Assembly (NCBI GenBank): GCA_030524525.1
Contig: JAUNGI010000007.1
Span: 26,019-90,018, forward strand
Length of the DNA: 64,000 bases
Reading direction: 5' to 3'
Source: Lachnospiraceae bacterium
Lineage (GTDB): Bacteria > Bacillota > Clostridia > Lachnospirales > Lachnospiraceae
Of this stretch, positions 17,396 through 25,809 are shown one piece after another. Numbering within the stretch: the stretch's first letter is position 1; each line of letters begins with the position of its first letter. The notes beneath the pieces were generated by a model. It was not told the DNA's origin. It saw only the letters and a program-made list of their open reading frames with translations, and ran no database searches. The position numbers were made by a program, and so were the translations under genes.

Positions 17396-18583
17396 ATGTC
17401 GCAAGAAGACAAATTGATCGAAACCGTTTCCTACGCCCCGCTTGGCATTATCGCCATGGAAAGCAGCCGCGGAATCGGAGAAAAGGTGAACAAATATATT
17501 GTTTCGTGGCGCAACAACCGCGAGCACAAATATATGAGTACGCCGCATCAGGACAAGTACCGCCGCGACACCTATCTGATCGACTGCAAATGCACGCGTT
17601 TCGGTACGGGAGAGGCAAAGTGCGTCATTAACGAAAGCATCCGGGGCATGGACGTGTATATCCTTGTGGACGTCTGCAACTACAGCCTTACCTACACGGT
17701 CTGCGGAAACCCCAACCATATGTCGCCCGACGACCATTTTCAGGATCTGAAGCGGGTCATCTCGGCGCTGAGCGGCAAGGCGCGCCGGGTAACGGTCATC
17801 ATGCCGTTCCTTTACGAGAGCCGTCAGGACAAGCGTTCCTCCAGAGAGTCGCTGGACTGCGCCCTCGCCCTGCAGGAGCTTTCCCATGTGGGCGTCGATT
17901 CGGTCATTACCTTTGACGCGCACAATCCGTCCGTGCAGAACGCGACCCCGTTCAAGTCCTTCGACAACGTCATGCCCTCCTATCAGTTTGTAAAGGCTCT
18001 GATCAGATATATCCCGGACATCCGCATCGACGCGGAGCATCTGATGGTCATCAGCCCGGACTTGGGCGCGATGAACCGCGCGGTCTATTTCGCCACCGTT
18101 ATGGACACCGATATGGGCATGTTCCACAAGCGCCGGGACTACACAAAGATCGTGGACGGACGGAACCCGATCGTTGCCCATGAATTTCTCGGCGGCGACG
18201 TAAACGGCAAGGACGTGATCGTGCTTGACGACATGATCTCGTCCGGCGACAGCATGCTCGACGTTGCCAAGGAGCTGAAAAGCCGGGGCGCAAAGCGCAT
18301 CATCCTCTGCTCCACCTTCGGTCTGTTTACGAACGGCACCGCCAAATTCGACGCCGCTTATCAGGAGGGACTGATCTACCGCGTCATTACGACGAACCTG
18401 ATCTACCAGACGCCGGAGCTGCTGAGCCGCGAGTGGTACATCACCGCGGACATGAGCAAATATATTGCCCTGCTGATCGACTCGCTGAACCATGACGCGT
18501 CCATCAGCGAATTCCTCAGCCCCACCGACCGCATTCATACGCTTCTGGCAAAGCACAGAGCCGGCGAGCCGATCTCGGACTGA
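17396..18583 (+). CDS. prs: Ribose-phosphate pyrophosphokinase (long clostridial form)
   Basis: The 395-residue protein carries the PRPP loop 'VIVLDDMISSGDSM' and the PRPP synthetase-type 'VTVIMPFLYESRQDKRSSRESL' region ('RQDK' binds ATP), plus 'VITFDAHNPSVQN'. It makes PRPP from ribose-5-phosphate and ATP. It is about 80 residues longer than the usual Prs, mainly through an N-terminal extension and a C-terminal tail, a form seen in Lachnospiraceae-type genomes. GGAGG lies before the ATG. It follows the helicase loader by 41 bases and may be in the same transcript. Confidence 0.88.
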   Translation: MSQEDKLIETVSYAPLGIIAMESSRGIGEKVNKYIVSWRNNREHKYMSTPHQDKYRRDTYLIDCKCTRFGTGEAKCVINESIRGMDVYILVDVCNYSLTYTVCGNPNHMSPDDHFQDLKRVISALSGKARRVTVIMPFLYESRQDKRSSRESLDCALALQELSHVGVDSVITFDAHNPSVQNATPFKSFDNVMPSYQFVKALIRYIPDIRIDAEHLMVISPDLGAMNRAVYFATVMDTDMGMFHKRRDYTKIVDGRNPIVAHEFLGGDVNGKDVIVLDDMISSGDSMLDVAKELKSRGAKRIILCSTFGLFTNGTAKFDAAYQEGLIYRVITTNLIYQTPELLSREWYITADMSKYIALLIDSLNHDASISEFLSPTDRIHTLLAKHRAGEPISD

Positions 18584-18601
18584 GGCGGGACGCTCCAAAG
18601 C

Positions 18602-18630
18602 TTGACATTGCTTTTCCGTTGTGTTAGAAT
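18602..18630 (+). promoter_or_regulatory. Strong sigma-A promoter of the non-coding RNA
   Basis: A perfect TTGACA (18602-18607) and TAGAAT (18625-18630) are exactly 17 bases apart, just after the prs stop. No coding frame with a ribosome binding site follows within the next 400 bases, so the product is likely RNA. Confidence 0.75.
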
Positions 18631-18636
18631 TTGTTC

Positions 18637-19003
18637 GATTTTGGAAGGATAGGTTAAGAGTCTTTTCAAAGCAATTATTCCGGACCACCCCTTTGCGGAG
18701 TCAAGGCCATACGGACAGCCGGGTCCACTGCCGACCGGCAGCTTTGCGCTGCCTTATTGATCGAGTTAAAAGCTCGAATTTTATAAGTTGGTTACTTCAT
18801 AACCGAATGCGCTTGTACGCAGACTTGTGAAACGGTCAATAAGAGTAGTAAAAGTATGATTGCTATATAGACTCTAATCTCCCCGTCCTATCTGAACCCA
18901 AGGTTTCTCGGATTTTTCCGGACGTCGGCCGCCCTCTCGGCGCCACCGCTGTTTCAGATCAAAAACGCAAGTTGTGCATACCGCACGGCCTGCGTTTTTT
19001 TTT
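18637..19003 (+). ncRNA. Structured non-coding RNA, family not recognised
   Basis: The gap between prs and speA (508 bases) has a near-consensus promoter and ends in a hairpin with a T run. The 5' part GATAGG...TTAAGAGTC (about 18648-18662) can pair with GACTCTAA...CCTATC (about 18870-18893), closing a domain of some 250 bases. Inside lie clear hairpins: GGCAGC/GCTGCC (18736-18753), TCGAG/CTCGA (18761-18777), GGTTA/TAACC (18789-18804) and TGCG/CGCA (18808-18822). A second domain is closed by ATCTGAA/TTCAGAT (18890-18957). There is no RNase P core (GAGGAAAGTCC), no tmRNA tag and no SRP core. 6S RNA and the raiA motif are possible, but I cannot confirm either. It could also act as a leader of the speA operon, but the terminator would need to be read through. 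Confidence 0.55.
18961..19003 (+). terminator. Intrinsic terminator after the non-coding RNA
   Basis: AAAAACGCA (18961-18969) pairs with TGCGTTTTT (18991-18999), with an inner GTGC/GCAC stem, followed by a T run. It separates the RNA from speA. Confidence 0.7.
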
Positions 19004-19070
19004 GTTTCAGAGGAAAACCCGTCCTAGGAACGAAAAACGCGCCGCAGGCGAAGCTCTTTGTTGTGACCAA
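18990..19070. repeat. Diverged family 2 repeat (copy 4, reverse orientation)
   Basis: Read on the minus strand, this stretch has AGCTTCGCCTGCGGCGCG, then GTTTTTCGTTCCTAGGAC, then TCCTCTGAAACAAAAA. It follows the layout of family 2 copy 3, with mismatches in the stem. Membership is inferred from the ordered blocks and is weaker than for copies 1-3. Confidence 0.4.
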
Positions 19071-19091
19071 GGAAAAAGGGAGGGGAAATCC

Positions 19092-20552
19092 TTGAAAAAC
19101 AGTCGAATCCGTTTAGATCAAAGCCGCGCGCCCATCTATGAGGCGCTGGAAACGTTCCGGCGTATGCGCGTCGTACCCTTTGACGTGCCGGGACACAAGC
19201 GCGGCAGGGGCAATCCGGAGCTGACCGCCTTTTTGGGGCAGCAATGCGTCGGCATGGACGTAAACAGCATGAAGCCGCTGGACAATCTCTGCCACCCGGT
19301 TTCGGTGATCCGCGAGGCGGAGCAGCTGGCGGCGGACGCCTTCGGCGCGGCGCACGCGTTTCTGATGGTGGGCGGCACCACAAGCTCGGTGCAGAGCATG
19401 ATCCTGACCGCCTGCAAGCGCGGGGACGAGATCATTCTGCCGAGAAACGTCCACAAAAGCGTGATCAACGCCCTTGTTCTCTGCGGCGCGATCCCGGTCT
19501 ATGTGAATCCGGAGGTCGATCAGCGGCTGGGCATCTCTTTGGGAATGCGGCGGGAGCAGGTGGCAAAGGCGATCGCGGAGCATCCAAACGCCGTGGCGGT
19601 TCTGGTAAACAATCCCACCTATTACGGTATTTGCAGCGACCTGCGCGCCATTGTAACAATGGCGCACAATGCGGGAATGCTCTGCCTTGCGGACGAAGCT
19701 CACGGCACCCACTTCTACTTTGGCAGCGCTCTGCCGGTGTCGGCGATGGAGGCGGGGGCGGATATGGCTTCCGTGTCCATGCACAAGAGCGGCGGCAGCC
19801 TGACCCAGTCCAGTCTGCTGCTGGTGGGCCCCAATGTCCACGCGGGCTATGTGCGCCAGATCATCAACCTGACGCAGACCACCTCCGGCAGCTATCTTCT
19901 GATGTCCAGTCTGGATATCAGCCGCCGAAATCTGGTCTTCCGGGGACGCGAGGTGTTCCATCAGGTGGCGGACATGGCGGAGTATGCCCGTCAGGAGCTG
20001 AACGCGGTGGGCGGCTACTACGCATTTGGCAGGGAGCTGATGAACGGCAATTCGGTATTTGATTTCGACTCCACAAAGCTGAGCGTCCATACGCTGGATA
20101 TCGGACTGGCGGGAATCGAGGTCTACGATATTCTGCGGGACGAGTACGACATTCAGATCGAATTCGGTGATATCGGCAATATCCTCGCCTATCTTTCGAT
20201 GGGGGACCGCCCGCAGGAGCTGGAGCGGCTGGTCAGCGCGCTGGCGGAGATCCGCCGCCGCTATCAAAAGGACGGCACGGGGCTTCTGCATCAGGAGTAC
20301 ATCGACCCCGTCGTCGTGACCAGCCCGCAGGAGGCGTTTTACGCCGAGAAGGTCAGTCTGCCGCTGGAGGAAAGCGAAGGACGCGTATGCAGCGAATTTG
20401 TTATGTGCTACCCGCCGGGCATCCCGATCTTGGCGCCGGGGGAGCGGATCACCGCAGAGATCTTGGAGCATATCCGTTACGCAAAGGACAAGGGATGCAG
20501 CATGACCGGCTCGGAGGACCCTGATCTGAAACGGATCAACGTATTGGCATAA
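19092..20552 (+). CDS. speA: Arginine (Orn/Lys/Arg family) decarboxylase, PLP fold type I
   Basis: The 486-residue protein matches the short Gram-positive SpeA form: 'DVPGHKRGRGN' near the N-terminus, 'MVGGTTSSVQSM', 'LADEAHGTHFYF' and the PLP-lysine segment 'SMHKSGGSLTQSS'. The operon (agmatinase, carboxyspermidine genes) supports arginine as substrate, giving agmatine; the sequence alone would also allow lysine. A TTG start at 19092 is chosen because GGGAGGGG lies 6 bases upstream and no ATG is well placed; the longer frame upstream overlaps the terminator and repeat. It heads a five-gene polyamine operon. Confidence 0.88.
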   Translation: MKNSRIRLDQSRAPIYEALETFRRMRVVPFDVPGHKRGRGNPELTAFLGQQCVGMDVNSMKPLDNLCHPVSVIREAEQLAADAFGAAHAFLMVGGTTSSVQSMILTACKRGDEIILPRNVHKSVINALVLCGAIPVYVNPEVDQRLGISLGMRREQVAKAIAEHPNAVAVLVNNPTYYGICSDLRAIVTMAHNAGMLCLADEAHGTHFYFGSALPVSAMEAGADMASVSMHKSGGSLTQSSLLLVGPNVHAGYVRQIINLTQTTSGSYLLMSSLDISRRNLVFRGREVFHQVADMAEYARQELNAVGGYYAFGRELMNGNSVFDFDSTKLSVHTLDIGLAGIEVYDILRDEYDIQIEFGDIGNILAYLSMGDRPQELERLVSALAEIRRRYQKDGTGLLHQEYIDPVVVTSPQEAFYAEKVSLPLEESEGRVCSEFVMCYPPGIPILAPGERITAEILEHIRYAKDKGCSMTGSEDPDLKRINVLA

Positions 20553-20565
20553 AGGAGGGATCGAC

Positions 20566-21420
20566 ATGGAAATGTGGTTCAGTGAATTTCATACGCCGGA
20601 TGTAAAACACAGCATCCGGGTAACAAGGCATCTCTACTCCAAGCAAAGCGCCTATCAGCAGATTGACATTTTTGAGACGCCGGAGTTCGGCCGCGTTCTG
20701 ACGCTCGACGGCAACGTCATGCTGACGGAGCGGGACGAGTTTATTTACGACGAAATGATCACGCATGTGCCTATGGCGGTGCATCCGGGCATTAAGGATA
20801 TCCTTGTGATCGGCGCCGGGGACGGGGGCGTGGTGCGGGAGCTTACCCGATACGACCGCGTCGAGTGCATCGACCTTGTGGAGATGGACCCCAAGGTGCT
20901 GGAGGCCTGCCGCGCCTATCTGCCAAGCAACGCCTGCCGGATGGATGACCGTCGGGTGCATCTTCACTTTGAAAACGCCTTAAAATTTATCCGTCGGCGC
21001 GAGGCCGCCTACGATCTGATCATCGTGGACTCCACCGATCCCTTCGGCCCCTCGGAAGGGCTGTTCACCCGCGAATTTTACGGAAACTGCTACAACGCCC
21101 TGCGCGAGGACGGCATCATGGTCAATCAGCAGGGCAGCCCGTTCTATGCGGAGGACGCCAACGCCATGCAGCGCAGTCACAAGCGCATCGTCAGCACCTT
21201 TCCGATCAGCCGGGTCTATCAGGCGCACATTCCCACCTATGCGGCGGGCTACTGGCTGTTTGGGTTTGCCAGCAAGAAATACCACCCGATCGACGATCTG
21301 AACGCCGAGGCGTGGAAGGCGCTCAATCTGCATACGCGTTACTATACCCCCAGACTGCATGTGGGCGCGTTCTGGCTGCCCGCGTTCTTGGAGGAAATGC
21401 TGGAGGAGGTGGAGGAATAG
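20566..21420 (+). CDS. speE: Spermidine synthase-like aminopropyltransferase
   Basis: The 284-residue protein has the SpeE fold: an N-terminal 'FGRVLTLDGNVMLTERDEFIYDEMITHVP' region, the cofactor motif 'VIGAGDGGVVRELTRY', 'DLVEMDP' and the acid-base loop 'IIVDSTDPFGPSEGLF'. It would transfer an aminopropyl group from decarboxylated SAM to putrescine or agmatine. No S-adenosylmethionine decarboxylase (speD) is in the window, and the operon also has the carboxyspermidine route, so its role is open. AAAGGAGGG lies before the ATG; the gap to speA is 13 bases and to speB 2 bases. Confidence 0.88.
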   Translation: MEMWFSEFHTPDVKHSIRVTRHLYSKQSAYQQIDIFETPEFGRVLTLDGNVMLTERDEFIYDEMITHVPMAVHPGIKDILVIGAGDGGVVRELTRYDRVECIDLVEMDPKVLEACRAYLPSNACRMDDRRVHLHFENALKFIRRREAAYDLIIVDSTDPFGPSEGLFTREFYGNCYNALREDGIMVNQQGSPFYAEDANAMQRSHKRIVSTFPISRVYQAHIPTYAAGYWLFGFASKKYHPIDDLNAEAWKALNLHTRYYTPRLHVGAFWLPAFLEEMLEEVEE

Positions 21421-21422
21421 CC

Positions 21423-22292
21423 ATGCTGCGACCAAATATCGAAACCTTTATCGGCTGCGACGCGGATTATGCCGACGCCCGCATCGTCCTCTACGGCGCG
21501 CCCTTCGACTCCACCACGAGCTTCCGCCCCGGCGCGCGCTTCGGCCCCTCCGCCATGCGGCACGAAAGCTTCGGATTGGAGACCTACAGCCCCTATCAGG
21601 ACGCCGATCTGACGGACTGCGCCGTGTTTGACTGCGGCGACATGGAGCTGTGCTTCGGCAGCCCGGAAGCGGCTTTGCAGGATATCGAGGCGCGCGCCGC
21701 CGAGATCTTAAACGACGGAAAGCTGCCGCTGCTGCTGGGAGGCGAGCATCTGGTCACGCTTGGAGCCGTGCGGGCGGCGGCGCGGAAATACCCGAAGCTC
21801 CATATAATTCACTTTGACGCCCACGCCGATCTGCGCAGGGATTATCTGGACGCAGAGCTCAGCCACGCCTGCGTCCTGCGGCGCTGTCACGACCTGCTGG
21901 GGGACGGCCGCATTCACCAGTTCTGCATCCGCAGCGGAGAACGGGAGGAATTCCGCTTTGCCAAGGCGCACACGGAGCTGCATCCGTTCGGCTTCGACGG
22001 GCTGGAGCAGACCATCGGCTCCCTCCGGGAGCAGGGCGTCCCGCTCTACCTCACCATTGATCTGGACTGTCTCGATCCCTCCGTATTTCCGGGCACCGGC
22101 ACGCCGGAAGCGGGCGGCGTCAGCTTTATGCAGCTGCTGAGCGCCATCCGCACGGTCTGCACCGGGAACGTGATCGGAGCGGACGTGAACGAGCTTGCCC
22201 CGGCGCTGGACGCCAGCGGCGCTTCCACCGCAGCCGCCTGCAAGGTGCTGCGGGAGCTGATTCTTGCACTGTATAAAGAAAGATTTTCATAA
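21423..22292 (+). CDS. speB: Agmatinase/ureohydrolase
   Basis: The 289-residue protein has the ureohydrolase metal motifs 'LGGEHLVTLG', 'HFDAHADLR' and 'LTIDLDCLDPSVFPGTGTPEAGG'. It removes urea from a guanidino compound with two Mn ions in the cytoplasm. In context the substrate is agmatine (giving putrescine) or N1-aminopropylagmatine (giving spermidine directly). The ATG at 21423 lies 2 bases after the speE stop, with GGAGG in the end of speE; a longer frame would run deep into speE and lacks sense. Confidence 0.92.
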   Translation: MLRPNIETFIGCDADYADARIVLYGAPFDSTTSFRPGARFGPSAMRHESFGLETYSPYQDADLTDCAVFDCGDMELCFGSPEAALQDIEARAAEILNDGKLPLLLGGEHLVTLGAVRAAARKYPKLHIIHFDAHADLRRDYLDAELSHACVLRRCHDLLGDGRIHQFCIRSGEREEFRFAKAHTELHPFGFDGLEQTIGSLREQGVPLYLTIDLDCLDPSVFPGTGTPEAGGVSFMQLLSAIRTVCTGNVIGADVNELAPALDASGASTAAACKVLRELILALYKERFS

Positions 22293-22308
22293 AAAGGAGA
22301 ATATGACC

Positions 22309-23568
22309 ATGAGCAAGGTTCTTGTCATCGGATGCGGCGGCGTTGCCTCCGTCGCCATTCACAAATGCTGTCATGTAAGCGAGGTCTTTACCGAGTTGTG
22401 CATCGCCAGCCGCACCAAGTCCAAATGCGACAAGCTGGCGGCTGAGCTGGCGCCCCAAACCGCCACAAAGATCACCACCGCGCAGGTGGATGCGGACGAC
22501 GTGCAGCAGGTCATTGCGCTGATCCGTTCCTATCAGCCGGAGCTGGTCATGAACATTGCGCTGCCCTATCAGGATCTGACCATTATGGACGCCTGTCTTG
22601 CCTGCGGCGTCAACTATATGGACACCGCCAATTACGAGCCGGAGGACACCGACGACCCGGAGTGGCGCGCCGTCTATGAAAAGCGCTGCAAGGAGGCGGG
22701 CTTCTCCGCCTATTTCGATTACAGCTGGCAGTGGGCGTACCGCAAAAGGTTTGAGGACGCCGGTCTGACCGCGCTGCTGGGCTGCGGCTTTGATCCGGGC
22801 GTGACGCAGGCTTACTGCGCCTATGCGAAAAAGCATGAGTTCGATTCCATCGACACCATCGACATTCTGGACTGCAACGGCGGCGATCACGGCTATGCCT
22901 TTGCCACCAATTTTAATCCGGAGGTCAATCTGCGCGAGGTCTCGGCTCCGGGCAGCTACTGGGAAGACGGCCGCTGGGTCGAGATCCCGCCCATGAGCGT
23001 CAAGCGGGAATATGACTTCGATCAAGTGGGGCGCAAGGATATGTATCTGCTTCACCACGAGGAGATCGAAAGTCTGGCGCTGAATATCCCGGAGGCAAAG
23101 CGCATCCGCTTCTTTATGACGTTCGGTCAGAGCTATCTTGACCATATGCGCTGTCTTGAGGACGTGGGGATGCTGTCCACAAGCCCCGTGGAATTTGAGG
23201 GACAGCAGATCGTTCCCATCAAATTTTTGAAAGCGCTGCTGCCCGACCCCGCCAGCCTTGGGCCGCGCACCAAGGGCAAGACCAACATCGGCTGTATTTT
23301 CACCGGGAAAAAGGACGGCAAGGAGAAGACCTACTACATCTACAATGTCTGCGATCATCAGGAGTGCTACCGCGAGGTGGGCAGTCAGGCGATCAGCTAC
23401 ACCACCGGCGTCCCCGCCATGTGCGGCGCGCTGATGCTGCTGACCGGTCAGTGGAACAAGCCCGGCGTCTACACCGTGGAGGAGCTGGACCCCGATCCCT
23501 TCTTGGATGCGCTTGACCAATACGGTCTGCCCCGGAGCGAGAGCCGGACGCCGGTTCTGGTGGACTGA
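22309..23568 (+). CDS. Carboxyspermidine/carboxynorspermidine dehydrogenase
   Basis: The 419-residue protein belongs to the saccharopine dehydrogenase-like family: an N-terminal Rossmann motif 'VLVIGCGGVASVAIHKC', 'DTANYEPED' and 'GCGFDPGVTQAYCAYA'. It reductively condenses aspartate-semialdehyde with a diamine (putrescine) or agmatine using NADPH, giving the carboxy-amine that NspC decarboxylates. The neighbour nspC fixes this over lysine metabolism. The start at 22309 has AAGGAG 9 bases upstream; an ATG two codons earlier is possible. It ends in a one-base overlap (TGATG) with nspC. Confidence 0.9.
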   Translation: MSKVLVIGCGGVASVAIHKCCHVSEVFTELCIASRTKSKCDKLAAELAPQTATKITTAQVDADDVQQVIALIRSYQPELVMNIALPYQDLTIMDACLACGVNYMDTANYEPEDTDDPEWRAVYEKRCKEAGFSAYFDYSWQWAYRKRFEDAGLTALLGCGFDPGVTQAYCAYAKKHEFDSIDTIDILDCNGGDHGYAFATNFNPEVNLREVSAPGSYWEDGRWVEIPPMSVKREYDFDQVGRKDMYLLHHEEIESLALNIPEAKRIRFFMTFGQSYLDHMRCLEDVGMLSTSPVEFEGQQIVPIKFLKALLPDPASLGPRTKGKTNIGCIFTGKKDGKEKTYYIYNVCDHQECYREVGSQAISYTTGVPAMCGALMLLTGQWNKPGVYTVEELDPDPFLDALDQYGLPRSESRTPVLVD

Positions 23569-24818
23569 TGGGCGCGCCGCGGACAACAGACCCCCGCCCG
23601 CCGTTCGCGGGGCTGAACGGACATACTCCGGAGGAGCTGTTTGGCTCGCTGCCCACGCCCTGCTATATTCTGGACGAGGCCGCGCTGCGCAGAAACGGCG
23701 AGCTCCTTGCGGACGTGGCAAAGCGCACGGGCTGCAAAATTTTGCTGGCGCAGAAGGCGTTTTCCAACTACGAGCTTTACCCGGTCTTGGCGCCCTATCT
23801 GGCGGGAACCGAGGCAAGCGGTCTGTACGAGGCGCGCTTGGGAGCCGAGGAAATGCCGGGCGGAGAAGTCCACGTTTTTTGCGGAGCCTACCGGGACGAA
23901 GAATTCGCGGAGCTGCTGCGCTACGCCGATCACATCGTATTCAACTCCCCCCGCCAGCTGGAAAGGTTCGGTCCGGCGGCAAAGCAGGCTGGAAAAAGCG
24001 TGGGGCTGCGCGTCAATCCGGAGCGCTCCACGCAGGAGGGACATGCGATCTACGATCCCTGCGCTCCCGGCAGCCGCATGGGTACGACCCGCGCCCAATG
24101 GGATGAAAAAATGACGCCGGAGCTGCTCTCTCTGCTTGACGGACTTCACTTCCACACCTTATGCGAGCAGGATTCCGACGCCTTGGAGGTTACGCTGGAC
24201 GCCGCGGCGGAACGGTTCGGCGACGTTCTTCCCCGCATGAAGTGGCTCAACATGGGCGGCGGGCACCATATCACCAAGCCGGGCTATGACGTGGTCCGGC
24301 TGGAACGCTGCATCCGCAGAGCACAGCAGGCTTGGGACATACAGGTATATCTGGAGCCGGGCGAGGCGTGCGCGCTGAACGCGGGCTACCTTGCCGCCCG
24401 CGTGCTGGATGTTTTCCGAAACGGGGAGATCCGGCTCGCGATTCTGGACGCAAGCGCCGCCTGCCACATGCCCGACGTTCTGGAAATGCCCTACCGCCCG
24501 CCGCTTTACGGCGCGGAGGACCGGGACGAATTGCCCTCCCACGGCGCGGGAACGCCGGATAACCCGCCCCATGTCTTTCGACTCGGCGGCCCCACCTGTC
24601 TGGCGGGGGACGTGATCGGCGATTACGCCTTCCCGGCGCCGCTTCGCGAAGGCGAGCTGCTGCTGTTCGGAGACATGGCGATCTATACCACCTGCAAGAA
24701 CAACACCTTCAACGGAATGCCGCTGCCAAGCATCTACGTCCTGCGAGAGGACGGACGGCTGGACTGCCTGCGAAGGTTCGGCTATGAGGACTTCCGGGGA
24801 CGCTTGGGAGGAAAATAG
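23568..24818 (+). CDS. nspC: Carboxynorspermidine/carboxyspermidine decarboxylase
   Basis: The 416-residue protein is an alanine-racemase-fold PLP decarboxylase with 'PTPCYILDEAAL', the PLP-lysine 'ILLAQKAFSNYELYPVL', 'LNMGGGHHITKPGYD', 'EPGEACALNAGYL' and the substrate-Cys segment 'RLGGPTCLAGDVIGDY'. These match NspC more than LysA. It removes CO2 from carboxyspermidine to give spermidine. It is the last gene of the operon, followed 10 bases later by a bidirectional terminator. The first ~20 residues are extra compared with typical NspC, so the start could be later. Confidence 0.92.
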   Translation: MGAPRTTDPRPPFAGLNGHTPEELFGSLPTPCYILDEAALRRNGELLADVAKRTGCKILLAQKAFSNYELYPVLAPYLAGTEASGLYEARLGAEEMPGGEVHVFCGAYRDEEFAELLRYADHIVFNSPRQLERFGPAAKQAGKSVGLRVNPERSTQEGHAIYDPCAPGSRMGTTRAQWDEKMTPELLSLLDGLHFHTLCEQDSDALEVTLDAAAERFGDVLPRMKWLNMGGGHHITKPGYDVVRLERCIRRAQQAWDIQVYLEPGEACALNAGYLAARVLDVFRNGEIRLAILDASAACHMPDVLEMPYRPPLYGAEDRDELPSHGAGTPDNPPHVFRLGGPTCLAGDVIGDYAFPAPLREGELLLFGDMAIYTTCKNNTFNGMPLPSIYVLREDGRLDCLRRFGYEDFRGRLGGK

Positions 24819-24828
24819 GAGGAAAATA

Positions 24829-24857
24829 AAAAGAATCCCGCATTGCGAGATTCTTTT
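24829..24857. terminator. Bidirectional terminator between nspC and the kinase-like gene
   Basis: AAAAGAATC (24829-24837) pairs with GATTCTTTT (24849-24857) around a GCATTGCG loop region. It serves both convergent genes and partly resembles the TTGCGAGATTCT block of repeat family 2. Confidence 0.8.
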
Positions 24858-24858
24858 C

Positions 24859-25689
24859 CTACTCCGCGCTCTCCCATTCCCGTATCAGCTGCCAAACGGA
24901 CGGCTGCCGGTCGCTTCGGTCGTTCGCCGTGGCCTTCTCCGCCACCCGGTAAAGCGCTTCTCCCAGCGGCCAGCGGTCGTAGGTGCGGCTGTAGCCCCCG
25001 AACAGGGCAAACGCCATTGCGCCTGCGGTATATACGTTGGTCACCTCGTCCAGCGGCGCGCCCAGCTCGAATTCCTCGGGCGACATAAAGCTGGAGCTGC
25101 CCCACATGCGTCCCATGTCGTTGACGCAGGGCTTTTTCCGAAACAGGTCGATGTCGCAGAACGTGGTTTTGCCGTTCTCGAAATCGTACAAAATACTGCC
25201 GTCATAAAAATCAGCGGCAACATAACCGCGCCGATTGACCTCGGCAAGAAAATCAAGCACGTCGCGGAACACCTTCCGGCGCACGGAAATCGACAGGTTC
25301 ATGAACCTCCGGTGCCCCTCCGGATACATTCTTCCCATGCAGTCGCCGTCTGCCCAGCAAAATACAAGCGCAAACCCGCCGCCGATCTCCTCGGCGCCTA
25401 CCAGCTCGATCAGATTCTGCTGCTTCAGATCGCGGTAGATCGGCAGAACCGCTTTCAGCCGCTCCACCGCCGCCTCCGGCGTTCCCGAATACTCCGCCGT
25501 CGGCGCGCCCGCGAATTTCACAAAGTACTTCTGACCGTCCTTTTCCGTGCCAAAGCAGATATTGCCGGAATCCTGATCGTCGAAGACCTTGAACACCCTC
25601 CCATATCTGCTCAAAAAGGCAAAATCAAACGGAGCCTTCAATTTGAACGAACAACCGTCGATCTCCTGTATATGCAGCCCCTTGCGCAT
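24859..25689 (-). CDS. Divergent serine/threonine kinase-like protein
   Basis: The ~276-residue protein has a reduced protein-kinase layout: 'KYFVKFAG' (ATP lysine), a helix with 'ERLKAVLPIYRDL', a catalytic-loop region 'GYVAADFYDGSILYDF' in place of HRDLKPxN, 'FCDIDLF' in place of DFG, and 'SFMSPEEF...NVYTAGAMAFALF' matching the APE and DVYSxG segments. The catalytic Asp and metal Asp are kept, but the HRD His is Ala and the Asn is Ser, so activity is uncertain. There is no membrane segment. Start 25689 has AAAGGA close upstream; an ATG 12 codons earlier is possible but sits at a repeat edge without a ribosome binding site. It stands alone between the polyamine operon and the Dlt-like cluster. 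Confidence 0.7.
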   Translation of the reverse strand: MRKGLHIQEIDGCSFKLKAPFDFAFLSRYGRVFKVFDDQDSGNICFGTEKDGQKYFVKFAGAPTAEYSGTPEAAVERLKAVLPIYRDLKQQNLIELVGAEEIGGGFALVFCWADGDCMGRMYPEGHRRFMNLSISVRRKVFRDVLDFLAEVNRRGYVAADFYDGSILYDFENGKTTFCDIDLFRKKPCVNDMGRMWGSSSFMSPEEFELGAPLDEVTNVYTAGAMAFALFGGYSRTYDRWPLGEALYRVAEKATANDRSDRQPSVWQLIREWESAE

Positions 25690-25727
25690 CTCTTCCTTTA
25701 TAACCAGCTCCACACGAATCCTCATTT

Positions 25728-25803
25728 CCGAGCGACCTGCCGCGAAGACGCGACTCCCATCCGAGCTATTTGCTTTCGCTCAGGAACAAATAGCGGACCG
25801 TTT
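25728..25803. repeat. Dispersed palindromic repeat, family 3 (copy 2, diverged)
   Basis: TTTCCGAGCGACC and GACGCGAC blocks precede the hairpin GCTATTTG (25765-25772)/CAAATAGC (25787-25794). The order matches the copy at 43455. It fills the gap between the kinase-like gene and the end of the Dlt-like cluster. Confidence 0.55.
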
Positions 25804-25809
25804 CCGGCT

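Noticed and set aside
18637-19003. RNase P RNA, tmRNA or SRP RNA
   Set aside because: The GAGGAAAGTCC/ACAGAAA cores, the tmRNA ends and tag, and the SRP GGAAGG-type core are absent.
23568-24818. Diaminopimelate decarboxylase (lysA) for the last operon gene
   Set aside because: The neighbour dehydrogenase and the motifs AQKAFSNYE and GGPTCLAGD fit NspC better.
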